A DNA stretch of 64,000 nucleotides from Dactylonectria macrodidyma (GCA_020744425.1 JAGMUV010000012.1:1550001-1614000), one strand, 5' to 3'; positions 22,267 to 33,342 are shown, counted from the stretch's first letter. Made by a program: numbers and translations. Notes: generated by a model from the letters alone, not told the origin.

Positions 22267-24631
22267 CTAGACTAGAACAACGTCTGAGTATGTCTCGGGG
22301 GCATCAATCACCTCCTCATCTCCATGCAACGACTTTGAGCCAATCACCAGCTTGCCCAGCCTCCTGAATCGTTTGCCCCCAGAAGGCGTTGGGCTCGCCG
22401 AGGCGACAGCATCCACAATGAGTGTGGTATATGTCCAGCCCTCCTTGTCAGAATCGGCATTCAAAGACTGCGTCTTTGACAGAACCAGCGCGAAGAACTC
22501 TTTCTCTAGCGCCCATCTTCTCGTTTCCTCCGCCTGCCCCAAGACCCCATCGAAGCTCGAGTAGACTCCGAACGGGTCGCCCTGGGGCGAGCATAGCCGG
22601 ATGTTGTGGCGAAAGCCCTCCGGCAGCTCCGCCTCGTCTCGCTCCGGCAGCTCGCTCAGATGTAGCTTCAGCATGGGAGCTCTCAGTCTGACCCAGCCAT
22701 CCGTCAGCTCTCCAAACGGGTTTTGGTCGTTCTTCAGCGTCACGCTCCAGTCAGTAGCCGTCGCTACGTCCACCCAGCCCAGTCTCGCTGTTCCGTGCGC
22801 CGACTGCCCACTATATGACGCCCAGCTCCACGTCGGCGCGATATATCCTGTCTCTCCTGACAGAGGTAACTCATCTGGTAAATGGTGGTTGTGCTTTTTC
22901 TTGCCAAGACTTTGCCAGCCTAGACCTTCCACGATGGCGTCACTCCAGAGTCCAGCTACATACTTGATGCCAGCTATGGTTTCAATGCCACCATCCGAAG
23001 CCCTTTTGGCCCTCAACTTTCCCCTAATGAGACTCGCCAACCCCGAAATAGCCGGAAGCTGATCAGTTTCCAAGGTCATGTTCCGCCCCGTAAAGTTTGC
23101 TAGAATAAAGTACCACAGCTGGTGAATTTCACTGTGTCTAGACATGCAAGCAATCTGGTTAAACGACGGCTCAGGTTCTTGATATATCGAGTTCCAGCGA
23201 CCCGGGACCACAGCGCCGTCTTCTGATACAAAGTGGCTATTACACTCAAAGAAGATCTGATCAGATGCGAAGTGTAGTATCCGGTATGCAAGAAGACGCT
23301 CCTGGAGAGCCCAAGCTCTGGACATGAGGGGTTCATCGAGAAGCTCAAGTAAAGTGCGATGAGAGATAGCTGGAAGCGTAGGAGCATTACATGCTAACGC
23401 GGGGATGGTCGTGGACCCCTGGTCAGCTCCCTCATGCGGAGATAAGACAGCCAACTTCACAGGTACGTAGTACCTTTCTTGCCTTTGGAAAATGCCCTTC
23501 GTTGTGCTGTCGGCGCCATCGGCAGCAATCACTAAGTGGGCCTTGGCGTAGAGATCCCCCATAGCTGCGGATTCCCGTGCCCAGTCGTCGCCGTCGTCTT
23601 GGCAAATACATAGCGAATCGATCCAGAGGTATCTAATGCCAAGACGACGCGTGACTTTGATAGCATCTTGGAATGTTTTCGGGAGGCTCCCCACCGCAAC
23701 GCCGCTAACATAGTCTGAAAGGGTATCCTGAGTCATCTTTATGTGCCCTGAGGTATTGGTTCCCCAACAGTAGCTGAGCGCGATGTAGCGACCTTTCTGG
23801 CTGCCGTCGGTTTCGACAAGACAGACCATGTCCAGATCATCGAGAAGATTGAGGTCAATGACGCGGGAGGGCAACACGCCGGATGGAGGCTGACAGCACT
23901 GGTGGTTCGTCACACAATCATCCAGCCAGCTGGATGCCAACTCCAAAGGCACCTCAGCTGCGGCATCTGGGCCAATTTTTTGACTTGGAATGAAGCTAGA
24001 GTATTCTAGTCACACGGGGCGTCCAGTTAGCATTACTACCGCAAAGCAATCAAGGCAAGGCATACATACCGCGCTCCGCAGAGAATCCGATCACGGCGAT
24101 CAGATATAAAACGCTGTCTCTATTGCTCTTTGTAAGAACCGAAAATCCATCGCCTCCATCAAAGCGCTGCACGATCTTGAAAGTTGATTCCACTGGCAAC
24201 CCATGGCCTCCGCGCTTGATCTGAAAGTATTTCTCGACTGAGCCTGGCTCTACCTCTCGGAACTCGGCAACCAAGCCCTCAAACTTTTGCAAGATGAGCC
24301 TGCAGAGAGGACAGTCGCGTGAAGATTGCGTTAGAGAATCAAGGCTGGAATGATGTGGCAAGCCAATTGTGTCCCAGGAATCCGTCGCATCTCGACTGAG
24401 CTGGAAGTAATATGTAGGGGAGCGAGTGTCGATAAGCCCAACGAAATACCGCCAGGACTCTGGTAAGATGGGCAGTGTGGACGGAACTGAAAAAGCAGCC
24501 CGGCAATAGGAGCAAGCCGACATCCCTGAAGGTTGCTCGGCAAAGATAGAAAGGTGGCGTTTGGGCTGCGGAGGTTGTCTCCGTGATTGCTGAGATTGAG
24601 ACAGTTGTTGATCGCGTGATAATTTGATCAA
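22267..24631 (-). CDS. HET-domain protein (heterokaryon incompatibility family)
   Basis: Two exons, 24631-24070 and 24005-22267, join through a 64-nt intron (GCG|GTATGT donor, TGACTAG acceptor) to give 766 aa without a stop. The HET domain is at residues 230-400: YIALSYCWG, LPKTFQDAIKVTRRLG, YLWIDSLCICQDD, WARESAAMGDLYAKA. These are the three conserved HET blocks. The N-terminal exon has SACSYCRAAF and RDCPLCRLIL, a Cys pattern common ahead of HET domains. A second possible start (MSACSYC) lies 36 codons in. HET proteins in ascomycetes trigger or modulate non-self recognition and cell death on hyphal fusion; the partner of this one cannot be read from sequence. It is an intact gene isolated between transposon clusters. 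Confidence 0.92.
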
Positions 24632-25195
24632 TTTCCGACCAGTTCATCTGACTGATTGGCACTTGAAGGACTTATCCTGGGGGAAAATGTGTCACTTTGA
24701 CTAAGTAATAGCATGAGGCCAAGGTGATGATCCAGATAGAAGTTGCACGCGCCGTAAGATTGTAAGATCAGACTTCTGTCAGGCGGAAGGAGTGTTCTGG
24801 CCGTATTGGCGCCTCAGGCGGCAAGTCGTGAATTGGTCCGCAATGTCACGAGCTGATTGAAATGGAGGATGAGCGCATCTGATGAATAGAACAGAAGAGC
24901 CTTCGTTTTATACCCGGGAGGCGTCTCGTGATGCGCTGTTTCATTTGTGGCGCAGCCCCAATAGTGGAGGTGCGCCCAATTTAGGCAGCAGCAAGGCAAA
25001 CGATGGAATGCTTTACCTGATAGGGCCGATCTATTAAACATGAGCATCACAGGGAATATTACGAGACTAACCTTCTTATTAATGAAGAATAATTCTATAC
25101 TTAAATCCCTGAGAAGCAGCTTCGTTCTAACCCCAATATCAGTCTTATATGCCTTGAGCCATGTCACGGGTACACCCTTGGCGAACATTTGATCT
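24632..25195. other. Upstream region of the HET gene
   Basis: No gene and no convincing repeat is seen here. The stretch ends at the target duplication of the MITE that starts at 25196. Confidence 0.45.
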
Positions 25196-25617
25196 CAGGG
25201 TGGTCATCGATACGTATATCGATTTGTATCGTCGATCAATATCGTATCGACCCCTATCGATATCGATTTTCAGCACAGCCGAGGCTGAACCAGTCATTTC
25301 CCCATGCAACGCCACACGAATATCACAATTTCGGGATAAAATCATTAATTTAGGGTTGTCAAGGACAACCCGCTTACACAGAGCAGGTATTCAATTCATA
25401 CTGTACAGTACAAGAAGTCGCCCCCGTTGATGTACCGGCCTGTATTAATATGTTAGGTTAGGGACCTCAGCTCCGAGAATACTTTCGCCCACCACAGTAC
25501 GTGCCTTAAAATATGGACGAGGAGGTTCAGGAAAATCGTATCGACGATATCGACGATATCGACCCATCGATATCGATATCGTATCGTATCGTATCGACCG
25601 TATCGATGACCACCCTG
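25196..25617. mobile_element. hAT-type MITE, 422 bp
   Basis: The element is flanked by a perfect 8-bp duplication TTTGATCT (25188-25195 and 25618-25625), the length used by hAT transposases. Its ends are inverted repeats starting CAGGGTGGTCATCGATACG. The subterminal DNA is made of ATCGAT/CGATAT-type palindromic words (25204-25270 and 25538-25605). There is no transposase gene, so it would need one in trans. Confidence 0.9.
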
Positions 25618-25780
25618 TTTGATCTAACTCCTGACGTGAGCGTTCGGGAGTATCGAGCTAACAACACCAGAGGTATACCGGACAGAAAAGACGTTGGAGG
25701 GTAGGGCACCGGTGCGTGAACGTCGAGGCTCTCCAATCTTGGCAACCGGCTCATGTCCGTTCAGAATCTGAACTGTAGAG

Positions 25781-28700
25781 CAGCGTTCTACATAAGTAAA
25801 GTAAGTAAATTTTTCAGGCTTACTTACTTACTTACTAACGATATCCATACTTACTTGCCACCCCGAACTACTTACTTACTTTACTTGCTTACTTGCAAGT
25901 AAAGTGGATCCATATACAATAGCCAATCATCTTACAGCATCGTGTCCTGATGCCCCCTTGGTTTTGCCCAGGAAATCGCACCAGTGCGAGCCCAGTTTCT
26001 GAGGCATTGCAATGCCTCCACAGTAACCCAGTGCAGGGCGTTCCTTTGTGAAGATATGGTGAGCTTTGCGGCACTGAAAACACGTTCATTCTCGCTGGAC
26101 ATGGCTGAGATAGAAAGTAGGTCCATCGCCATATTGAATAACCGTGGGAACTGAGTCTTGCGGCCAAGCCACCATTGGAGCAATTGCTCTTCTTTGAAGT
26201 CTTCCTCTGGAACCATTTGTAGGTATAGATTGATCTCATCCGGAGCTTCTTTCCTGGCCTTCTTGGGGAAGTTTGCAGTGCGCAACAATAACTTTGATCC
26301 ATGAAATGCCGGAGGGGAGTCTGGAGACACCGGTGCCTGATTACCTTGAGCATAGTGCCTATCAAAGTAACCTCTGAAGTCCCGAAGGATCGAGTCTACT
26401 TGGTTCGGTAGCCTAAGCTGCAGGAACCCAATGCCATATCCTGGGTGTAATATCATAGCTGCCCAGTAAACAACGCTCCGCTCCATCAAATTGCGGTATT
26501 TGTCGAGCTTTGACATTGCATACTTGATCGAGTGTTGTATGAAATGTAGCCCATCGTCGGACAACTCGAAGGGCTCAGGATCTGGGTCGTTGCCTTCGAA
26601 TTGTACCGAGATCTCTGCTTGGTATAGTGGAGAACTCGGTTCTCCGCTGGTAGTCGATTCCATGGTTGAATATCTGCCCCAGGTAGATACGCCAGTGTCC
26701 TGTTGCAGCCCTCCGTGTTGCTCTCTCTCTCTGCCATCAGTAGGCGCAGCGACTATGATACAGTCAAGTACTGGCTCTTCGAGAGTGATCCTCGGCGCCC
26801 GATACGGCGCAGGGATAAGGTTGGAAGAATACCGCTGTCGCATTTCAGATAGATGGTCTTTCAAGAGATACATGGTGGGAAGTACCTCTGCAAATCTAGG
26901 AGTGCGACCCTCAAAGTGCTTGGTATACGTGAGGTAAGGCTGTAGGATTTCGATGATCTCGGCGAGTACTACCCAGTCTTCACAGCTAAGAACGTCCTCG
27001 GCGGAGACCCTTTTTTCTTCCTTGGGGTCAAGAAGACTAAGCTTGCAAAAGACATCGATAATGTCCCGAAGTCTGAGCGCACGATGGACCATCAAATAGA
27101 CAGAATTCCATCGCGTATCATTATCTGCCTTGACCATCAAGCCTTTGAGAGTGTCGTCGACAAACCATACTCCCAATTCGGCCATGATTGATTGGTCGAT
27201 CTTGCCACTCGTGATGGATAGGAAAAGCTCCCTACGCTGAGGGTTTCTTCTGATCCAGTGGACCAGATTATGGAGTTTTCCAATAGGGCCTCTTTTTCTC
27301 CATTCACGGAGTAATTCGCGTTCTTTCTTCTGGTCTTTCTCCGCAATGTGACTGTCGAATATGTCACTAGAATCGCCCTCTAAGAAGGCTTTTGCAGATA
27401 GGTTGAGGATATGGCCAACACAGCGGATTCGCCGCTCGCCTTCCAAGCTTTCAAGCTCAGTAGGACTTGCCCGGGGATTGAACATCTTAAGCAAAGCCCG
27501 GACACATGTATCGCATGGGTCAGCGTTATCTGCTGTGAAGAACCCGATCTTCTTTTCCAAGCTGTATTTCTGGATGACCTTAGCCATCAAGATGGCCTGA
27601 TTTTCGCCACCGTGACTGCCAGAGAGCTTCTCTAGGCTGATAAGGCGGACTTGTGGTGTCCCGGCTATGTCGACATAGTACGCTATCACCGAAAGGATAG
27701 CAATACCATTAGGCGAAGTCCACGTGTCAAAGGAGGTATGAACCTTTGATAAGGCTTTATTCATCTCATCCTTTAACGTCCTCGTGTGTTCTTCGAATTC
27801 TTGTAAGATCCACCTTCTTACGGTGTTTCCCGACGTCGGCAGAACTTCGATAACAAACTCGTCATCTAGGAAGGCAAGAAGCTGTCGAAATAGCTTGTGT
27901 TCAACGCCGTGAAGAGGGATATTGGCATCCGTGATCCAGCCGAGAAGAAGTCGCTTGAAGATGTCTGCTCTACTCTCAACGATCAGCGGCCTCCTTTTGG
28001 CGGCCCGCTTTTGCATATCAAGGACCGATACAGAGGATGACGGAGCCGGAGATGTCCTATTCGACGATTCGGGCTCTGAATTAGGACCGTTGTCGTGTGC
28101 AGTAGATGCCTTATATATATGATGGTCGTTGTTCAAGTGGTAGATCGGGGAGGTAGTTGCCTTAGCCTCCAATATCTTAACCTGGTTCCGTGCGTCACAT
28201 AGACCACAAACCCAGTATCGGCCACCTGCTGTACCGTCGTCGCTAAGCCTGATGACGTATTTGCCGTACCGAAGGATCCACGAAAGGCTTCTCCTTCGCT
28301 TTTTGTGTATCCAGTCCTCTAGGACATATCGGAGACCGTCGATGTATAGCGAAGGGAGTGAAGAAGGTTGAGCGACGTCGAGATGCTCAGGCCGAACGGT
28401 CGCCAGTTGGCCTGCTACGCTTCTCGTGCGCCGAAGGTTCGAAAGGGCACTATTGCCAGCCACGGACTGGGTCGTCTCGAAGGAGGAGGAAGAGGAAGTT
28501 CCCGCAATGGATTCTTTGTCAGGCATCTCGAAAATAGAGCGACATACGGTATCCAGGTTCGGGGATATCAGCTGCGTCACTGCACTGTCGCGTTGCTGCA
28601 GCAGATTGTTGCGCGATAAGGACCAACTGTGGGAAGGAATCCTGTCAGACAATTGGCTCTACAGGGATCAGAGATGGCACCAGTTAATTGATGAGAAATA

Positions 28701-29006
28701 TCTTAGGAATAAAAGAAATTGAATAGCCATGTGTTCAGGTATAGCTATTTAAGCTCATGTCGTTAGGATTGGAGCCCTTGATGCGACAAGCCGGATGTGA
28801 AACCGGATACATGACCCCAACGTATGGGCCGCGTTTCACATCCGGTCGCACGGCGCTTGCGGTTTTGCCCCACTTACTTGGATCTTACTTACTTACTTGC
28901 TTCTTGGAGGCTTTACTTACTTACTTGGCTGCCGGGCTTACTTACTTACTTATTACTTACTTACTTGGTTACTTACTTGCAATTACTTTACTTATGTCGA
29001 ACGCTG
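25781..29006. mobile_element. hAT transposon with TAAG/CTTA-rich ends
   Basis: Both ends match as inverted repeats: CAGCGTTCTACATAAGTAAA at the left, and the reverse complement of GTCGAACGCTG with CTTTACTTAT at the right. The CAGCG start fits the hAT terminal rule. Inside each end are arrays of TTAC/AAGT words (25794-25902 and 28874-28995), likely transposase binding sites. The 8-bp flanks (CTGTAGAG and ATCTTCCT) do not match, so the target duplication is lost or the ends are misplaced. Confidence 0.7.
25932..28652 (-). CDS. hAT transposase, intact
   Basis: A single uninterrupted frame of 906 aa. A BED-type zinc finger is at about residues 145-185 (YWVCGLCDAR, then YHLNNDHH). The RNase H-like core follows: HTSFDTWTSPNG near 305, FFTADNADPCDT near 365, and RIRCVGHILNLSAKA near 410. 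The hAT C-terminal dimerisation domain is near 820-885 (QWWLGRKTQFPRLFNMAMDLLSISAMSSENERVFSAAK). No intron is needed. Several ATGs lie near the start; the first is used here, and MPDKESIAG at codon 43 is an alternative. With its terminal repeats this could be a recently active element. Confidence 0.92.
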   Translation of the reverse strand: MSDRIPSHSWSLSRNNLLQQRDSAVTQLISPNLDTVCRSIFEMPDKESIAGTSSSSSFETTQSVAGNSALSNLRRTRSVAGQLATVRPEHLDVAQPSSLPSLYIDGLRYVLEDWIHKKRRRSLSWILRYGKYVIRLSDDGTAGGRYWVCGLCDARNQVKILEAKATTSPIYHLNNDHHIYKASTAHDNGPNSEPESSNRTSPAPSSSVSVLDMQKRAAKRRPLIVESRADIFKRLLLGWITDANIPLHGVEHKLFRQLLAFLDDEFVIEVLPTSGNTVRRWILQEFEEHTRTLKDEMNKALSKVHTSFDTWTSPNGIAILSVIAYYVDIAGTPQVRLISLEKLSGSHGGENQAILMAKVIQKYSLEKKIGFFTADNADPCDTCVRALLKMFNPRASPTELESLEGERRIRCVGHILNLSAKAFLEGDSSDIFDSHIAEKDQKKERELLREWRKRGPIGKLHNLVHWIRRNPQRRELFLSITSGKIDQSIMAELGVWFVDDTLKGLMVKADNDTRWNSVYLMVHRALRLRDIIDVFCKLSLLDPKEEKRVSAEDVLSCEDWVVLAEIIEILQPYLTYTKHFEGRTPRFAEVLPTMYLLKDHLSEMRQRYSSNLIPAPYRAPRITLEEPVLDCIIVAAPTDGREREQHGGLQQDTGVSTWGRYSTMESTTSGEPSSPLYQAEISVQFEGNDPDPEPFELSDDGLHFIQHSIKYAMSKLDKYRNLMERSVVYWAAMILHPGYGIGFLQLRLPNQVDSILRDFRGYFDRHYAQGNQAPVSPDSPPAFHGSKLLLRTANFPKKARKEAPDEINLYLQMVPEEDFKEEQLLQWWLGRKTQFPRLFNMAMDLLSISAMSSENERVFSAAKLTISSQRNALHWVTVEALQCLRNWARTGAISWAKPRGHQDTML

Positions 29007-29738
29007 ATCTTCCTCCTCTTTCGCTTCATAAGCATAAAGAAGTGACAGATTGACCCTGGTTGGATGCGGACTTTGAGGATTGATTGCATTGAGAAATGCA
29101 GCAAGAGAAGTTGTCTCTAGAACTTCCTGAGAAAAGAAAACAATACTTTGCGAACTATTACTGGTGCAACCAGAAATGAACTCCCAGTCAACGGCCCAAT
29201 ATATTGCATCAGTTATTGCACGTGCAGCAACTGATCTCACAAGGTCCGCTTGTGAAGGATAGTTATGTGTTGCGTTTGTAACAAAGCAATTGCCAACTCT
29301 CCCAGCAATAGTAGGAGATCCAGACTGCCACTTCCTGATATCCAATTGACCGCTTGATATACACTTATATGCTGCTATATATAAGGTAATTGCCAACTCA
29401 ATGGGTGTATTGAGTATCGACTTCGTTCGGGTAGCTTGAGCGTAGAGACTTCGGCTTTGGTTGCCTTGATTGACAGCGGATTCCAGTTGAGCAGGATTAT
29501 AGGAAGGGATAGTCATTGCAGGTGCAGGTGCATGTTGGAGTCGTCGTGATCGTGCGTGTGTAGGTGGGATTGGGCTGTCTTCAGTCAAATCGACCATGTC
29601 AATTTGAGGATTGGCAGAAGAAGGAAGAGTTAAAGGTATAATATTCTCTCCACAGAAATAACAACGAACCCAGTCTGGGTTTAACTCCAATACAACGGAA
29701 TGGAGATAACCCTTCTTGGAACAGATTGCGGAATTCAT
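28992..29738 (-). CDS. Hypothetical protein, 248 aa
   Basis: The product is not recognised. The frame starts MNSAICSKKGYLHSVVLELN and includes CYFCGENI near residue 26, which may be half of a metal site. It has a Pro/Thr-rich linker (residues 45-80), then a helical domain (PIELAITLYIAAYKCISSG, LVRSVAARAITDAIYWAVDWEF). An Asn-Pro-rich tail follows. The last five codons run into the right terminal repeat of the hAT element, so the C-terminus was probably changed when that element inserted. It might belong to a Cys-rich accessory gene family together with 30165-30747, but no sequence link is visible. Confidence 0.5.
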   Translation of the reverse strand: MNSAICSKKGYLHSVVLELNPDWVRCYFCGENIIPLTLPSSANPQIDMVDLTEDSPIPPTHARSRRLQHAPAPAMTIPSYNPAQLESAVNQGNQSRSLYAQATRTKSILNTPIELAITLYIAAYKCISSGQLDIRKWQSGSPTIAGRVGNCFVTNATHNYPSQADLVRSVAARAITDAIYWAVDWEFISGCTSNSSQSIVFFSQEVLETTSLAAFLNAINPQSPHPTRVNLSLLYAYEAKEEEDQRST

Positions 29739-29867
29739 GGTTAGGAATAATAAAGAAGGATTAAGTTAAATTATTTGCGTACGCAAAAATTTTCACATTA
29801 AATACAGAGAATATTAGCACTAATGACTGTCATATATCGGTATATCGGATCTCAACGGCTACTGCGG

Positions 29868-30137
29868 AAGTGAAGCTTTTCCTTCTATCATCATAGGCGT
29901 CCATCGCCACCTGCCTCGTCACCAGCCTCGTCACCAGCCTAGCATTTCCTTCATTCAGGTCAATAGCTAGATAAAGCCAAGACCCCGAAGCATCCGGAGC
30001 CTCTCGGCTGTCCGAGGTCATCCGAGGTCATCATCACTTTCTTCGTCTATAAGACTGACGCAAAGACCCTCGTTAGATAGGAAGAATATCAAGAGCTTCT
30101 CACATATATGATCATTTCCATCAGCTAGATGCAACAT
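29868..30137 (+). repeat. Dispersed repeat, copy B
   Basis: This is the second copy of the repeat at 5436-5712, in the same orientation, with about four of five bases conserved by eye. It lies between two uncharacterised genes and ends about 28 bp from the stop codon of the three-exon gene at 30165. Confidence 0.8.
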
Positions 30138-30164
30138 GACTCATCACCTGTAATCGTAGACTAG

Positions 30165-30747
30165 TTACTCTTCGGGTTGTGTGGAGCTAAGTTCCTCTTG
30201 GATCTTAGCTCTTTCAATTAGATCTGCTCCAAATGCACGTAGTTGATCAGGTGTAGACTCCTTCACGATTTTCTCTATTATGGATCGAGATGACTGTGTT
30301 TCTTTTGGCCGATCTAATTTATTCTTATTAGTATTTATTATATAAAGAAAGGTTCAATAACTTACCATGATATGAACATCGAATTCCTCTCGATGAATAT
30401 GTGCAGTTCGCACATGCGCCAGCAGCAATATCACTCTTAGTAATACACCCTTCAAAAATGCCATTTCCTCTTACACATTGCATACAGGAAGGTGTGCGTA
30501 AAGTCCCATAAATATAGATGAGTAGTGCATCAATATTCTGCGTACGGGTTAGGTCAAGGCCAGTTGATGAAGACCGCCCTTGTCTAGCTCGTGTATTCAG
30601 CTGTAAAAGACGGCTCTCTGTTGCCTGCTCTTAACATCTTATCACCTTTGCAGGCCGTAGCAATTGCGCCTTTGTAAGAGCCCATGACGTGAGTGCAGCT
30701 TTGTTTGATGGCTGCTTGGCAGTTGCGGAGTTAATTGGAGGTGACAT
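30165..30747 (-). CDS. Cys-rich protein of unknown function, three exons
   Basis: Exons 30747-30646, 30600-30366 and 30313-30165 join through introns of 45 and 52 nt with GT-AG ends (AAG|GTGATA to TTTACAG; ATG|GTAAGT to AATTAG) and give 161 aa. Each exon alone is short, and the unspliced frame meets a TAA at 30631, so it is easily missed. The core is CMQCVRGNGIFEGC followed by GACANCTYSSRGIRCSYH. This CxxC...C...CxxC...C layout resembles a small domain of uncharacterised fungal proteins (DUF3716-like, from memory). The C-terminus is a charged helix (RSIIEKIVKESTPDQLRAFG). The frame upstream stays open to an ATG at 30990, so the start could be earlier. The second gene of the integrase element (54189-54866) has a comparable Cys layout and intron density. 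Confidence 0.6.
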
Positions 30748-31311
30748 ATGTAATACAGTTGGTGTTTTTGCTGATATGCATTGATGGAGAATGTGACAGG
30801 GAAAAGATGACGTGTACAGGAGGAAAACTTGTTGTATGACCTTGTATATGGAATATTCATCTTGCTTTAATTGAATATTCATGTAATTGGGGTTTTCAGG
30901 CATATGTAGATACGCTAGGGTGGCTCTAATGATGAAATTTTTTGGAAAAGGGGTTTTGAGACAGTGAGCCCTACAGTCAACCGTAGGCAACGCTCATGAG
31001 CTGGGAGTGTCTCAAAGCTCCCATTGCCGCCTGCACCTCCCTTTCTTGTTTCTTCCAACCCGCACACCGCTCCGCATCTCTGGTCATTGCGGCAACTTTG
31101 CGATGCCCTATCGCAGCGTTCATTCGGAGAACAATTTGAGGGCCCACCGTTCTGTTTACAAGTTGTCTGGTCTGTCTTAATTGGCCATGACAAGACTGGA
31201 ACCGGCGTTAGCTCCCATGACTGAGTTGAAACAGCTTGGGTGCAGCGAGATGTCGATGCAGAACAGCGTGGCGCGAGAAATGCATTGGAATGTTTCGAAA
31301 TGGCGTTCTTG
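30748..31311. other. Intergenic stretch
   Basis: No gene was recognised apart from the possible N-terminal extension of the Cys-rich gene (up to 30990). The remainder separates it from the 3' end of the Zn2Cys6 regulator. Confidence 0.4.
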
Positions 31312-32998
31312 TTACACTATTTCTTGTCGATCTCTCTGTCGGCTGACTAAAAATCGCCTAATCTCTGCTCCATATTCTCCTTCAAATACGCGGAGTAGCA
31401 TCTGTTGTTCCTCAGATACCAAGTGCCTTGATGCATCCCCCACGCGCAGGTAAGAAAGTGCCATACCGACGGGAAAAGTCACCATACTAATCACGAAGCC
31501 GCCTGCGTTGCGCGCCAGAAAGAGCGGGAGAAGACGCGCCATCCTCCGACAGTATGCCCGCGGGTTCATCCGTTCAGGTGTGGTTGACGCCTTCGTGGTC
31601 GTGGTGGTCGAATGCAGGACATGATACAAAAGTATGCAAGTTATACAGTGGATAATTCCGAGGTGAGCCATAGACAGTTCTTCGCTGGTGGGGGTTTGAT
31701 TCTCCAAATCGCCTTCTGCCAGCTTCTTGACAATGAAGTCCATTGCGGGGCGTCCGATGTTTGATGCCCAGGCTTGCAGCTCCTTGTCGTATTCCAAGCA
31801 TCGGGAATACAGCTCACCTCTTCTCTTTTCTCGCTCTTTCAAATCGATGCATGACTGCATGCTGTCGAATTCACCAAGTATTCCAGGAATATCCACGAGA
31901 ACGTCTAGCAGGACATCCTTGGGATCCTTTGGTTCCTCGAGCCATGGGATATTCTTCCACGCCGGTTCGCTCAGGAACGATGGTCGACGTAGTTGAATAT
32001 CATTGATAATCTACAATATTTAGACCCAGTCTAAGATTTAAAGGACATCAGATATCTCACCTGGTGCAATCTGCTGTCCACAAAGACACTATGTGCATGC
32101 CCTCTGATATAAGCGAATGGTTTTCTGGATGCCATGATCGCCATGCCCCCTGCAATGTGGGCGCTCCATCGTTGAGATTGTGCCGGATGGTCAACCTCAT
32201 CGGCCCCAAAACACAACTTGAGAGTGTAAGTGCTTCTGTTCCTAGTTGAAAGGACGGGTTCTCTCACTTCGAATAGGCTAAGTAACCTCGAAGCCACTAG
32301 CAGCTCGTTACTTTCCATCTTGACTGGATCTCGTAGCGAGCTAACTACAGCCTTCAAAGCCAGTCCATACACTCGTAGGCTTTCCTCTACCATCCACTTT
32401 TGCCCATCTCCTCGCCCAACGAGCCCCATACAGTTGGCCATCAGCGCCATATGGAGAGGCTTGTCTTGCTGATGCAAATCCTGCACCACATTCATCCAGC
32501 CAGCAGTTGAATACTTGGCCGCTTCTGCAGAGAAAGACCGCCCATTAGGGAGATATGAGCCCCAATAAAGTTCAAGGAATTTGTCTCCGTAGGCAGACTG
32601 CGTTAGTGACTCTGGTAGAATTACCATCGCTTGCTGGGGACCAGCTTCAAGTCGTATTAACGATTGCTGAGGCCCTATGTCGGTCTCCAATCGGAGGGCT
32701 TTTCCATGAGCCTCAGCTTGAGTCTTGTGGATGAAGATCCGTTGCCTCTCATAGCCGCCACATTCAATAGCGGCCCGTCGGCATTGGCCACATGCAGGCT
32801 GCTGAAGGTCGCACTGGGTCTTGTTAGTCTTGGCTGCGTCAAGATCAAGTACAGAGGTCTCGGCTGGGGGTAAATACAACGGCGGCTTTGCCGGCATGAA
32901 CTGATATTGACACTTACGCCCTTTTTGCGTCTTCGGCAGGTGAGACATGCCTTTGACCGTCCCGGAACCCCAACCATTTCGAGAGTTGAGTAATCCAA
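31312..32998 (-). CDS. Zn2Cys6 transcription factor
   Basis: Exons 32998-32918, 32813-32061 and 32010-31312 join through introns of 104 and 50 nt, all phase 0, to give 510 aa. Splicing the first intron restores a perfect binuclear cluster, CLTCRRRKKGCDLQQPACGQ then CRRAAIEC (C-x2-C-x6-C-x6-C-x2-C-x6-C), at residues 18-45. The remainder looks like the helical fungal-specific regulatory domain (YWGSYLPNGRSFSAEAAKY, HMALMANCMGLVG, GGMAIMASRKPFAYI). Its length fits the family. The second intron has a CAG|GTGAGA donor. It is divergent from an alpha/beta hydrolase with a 990-bp shared promoter, an arrangement often seen when a regulator controls its neighbour. Its target genes cannot be told from sequence. 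Confidence 0.9.
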
Positions 32999-33342
32999 CA
33001 GGTGCCAATGCTCCCTAACACGACGTGTGAACTTCGATGTTAATTCCCTTTCACAGCTTATGAATTTCGCCAGTTGTCAGCAGAAGAGTATCGGATCCAA
33101 AACGCACCAGGATTGTTATCGTCGGGGACGTGCGTGCTCAGCACTAACAAGGTGTCGGACGACACGATTGTTTGGATGACTGAACAACGATCGGGAAGAA
33201 GATCCCCTGTGAATCGGGCAACGAAAGAGTCTTGATTTTCTATCTAAAGGAGCGATGAAGGTCGGTCTCTTGTACCTATGTTCAATCTGCCGATATCATA
33301 GGCAGCAGGCTGCTGCCTGATGCTAGTTGTGGTCGTTCACTC

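Noticed and set aside
25794..25902. Telomere-like or CRISPR-like repeat (ACTT arrays here and at 28874-28995)
   Set aside because: The unit is a 4-bp word confined to the ends of one hAT element; there are no spacers and no cas genes.
30631..30990. A 119-aa single-exon gene ending at 30631
   Set aside because: The reading continues through a 45-nt intron with good splice sites into a conserved Cys-rich exon, so the stop is probably intronic.
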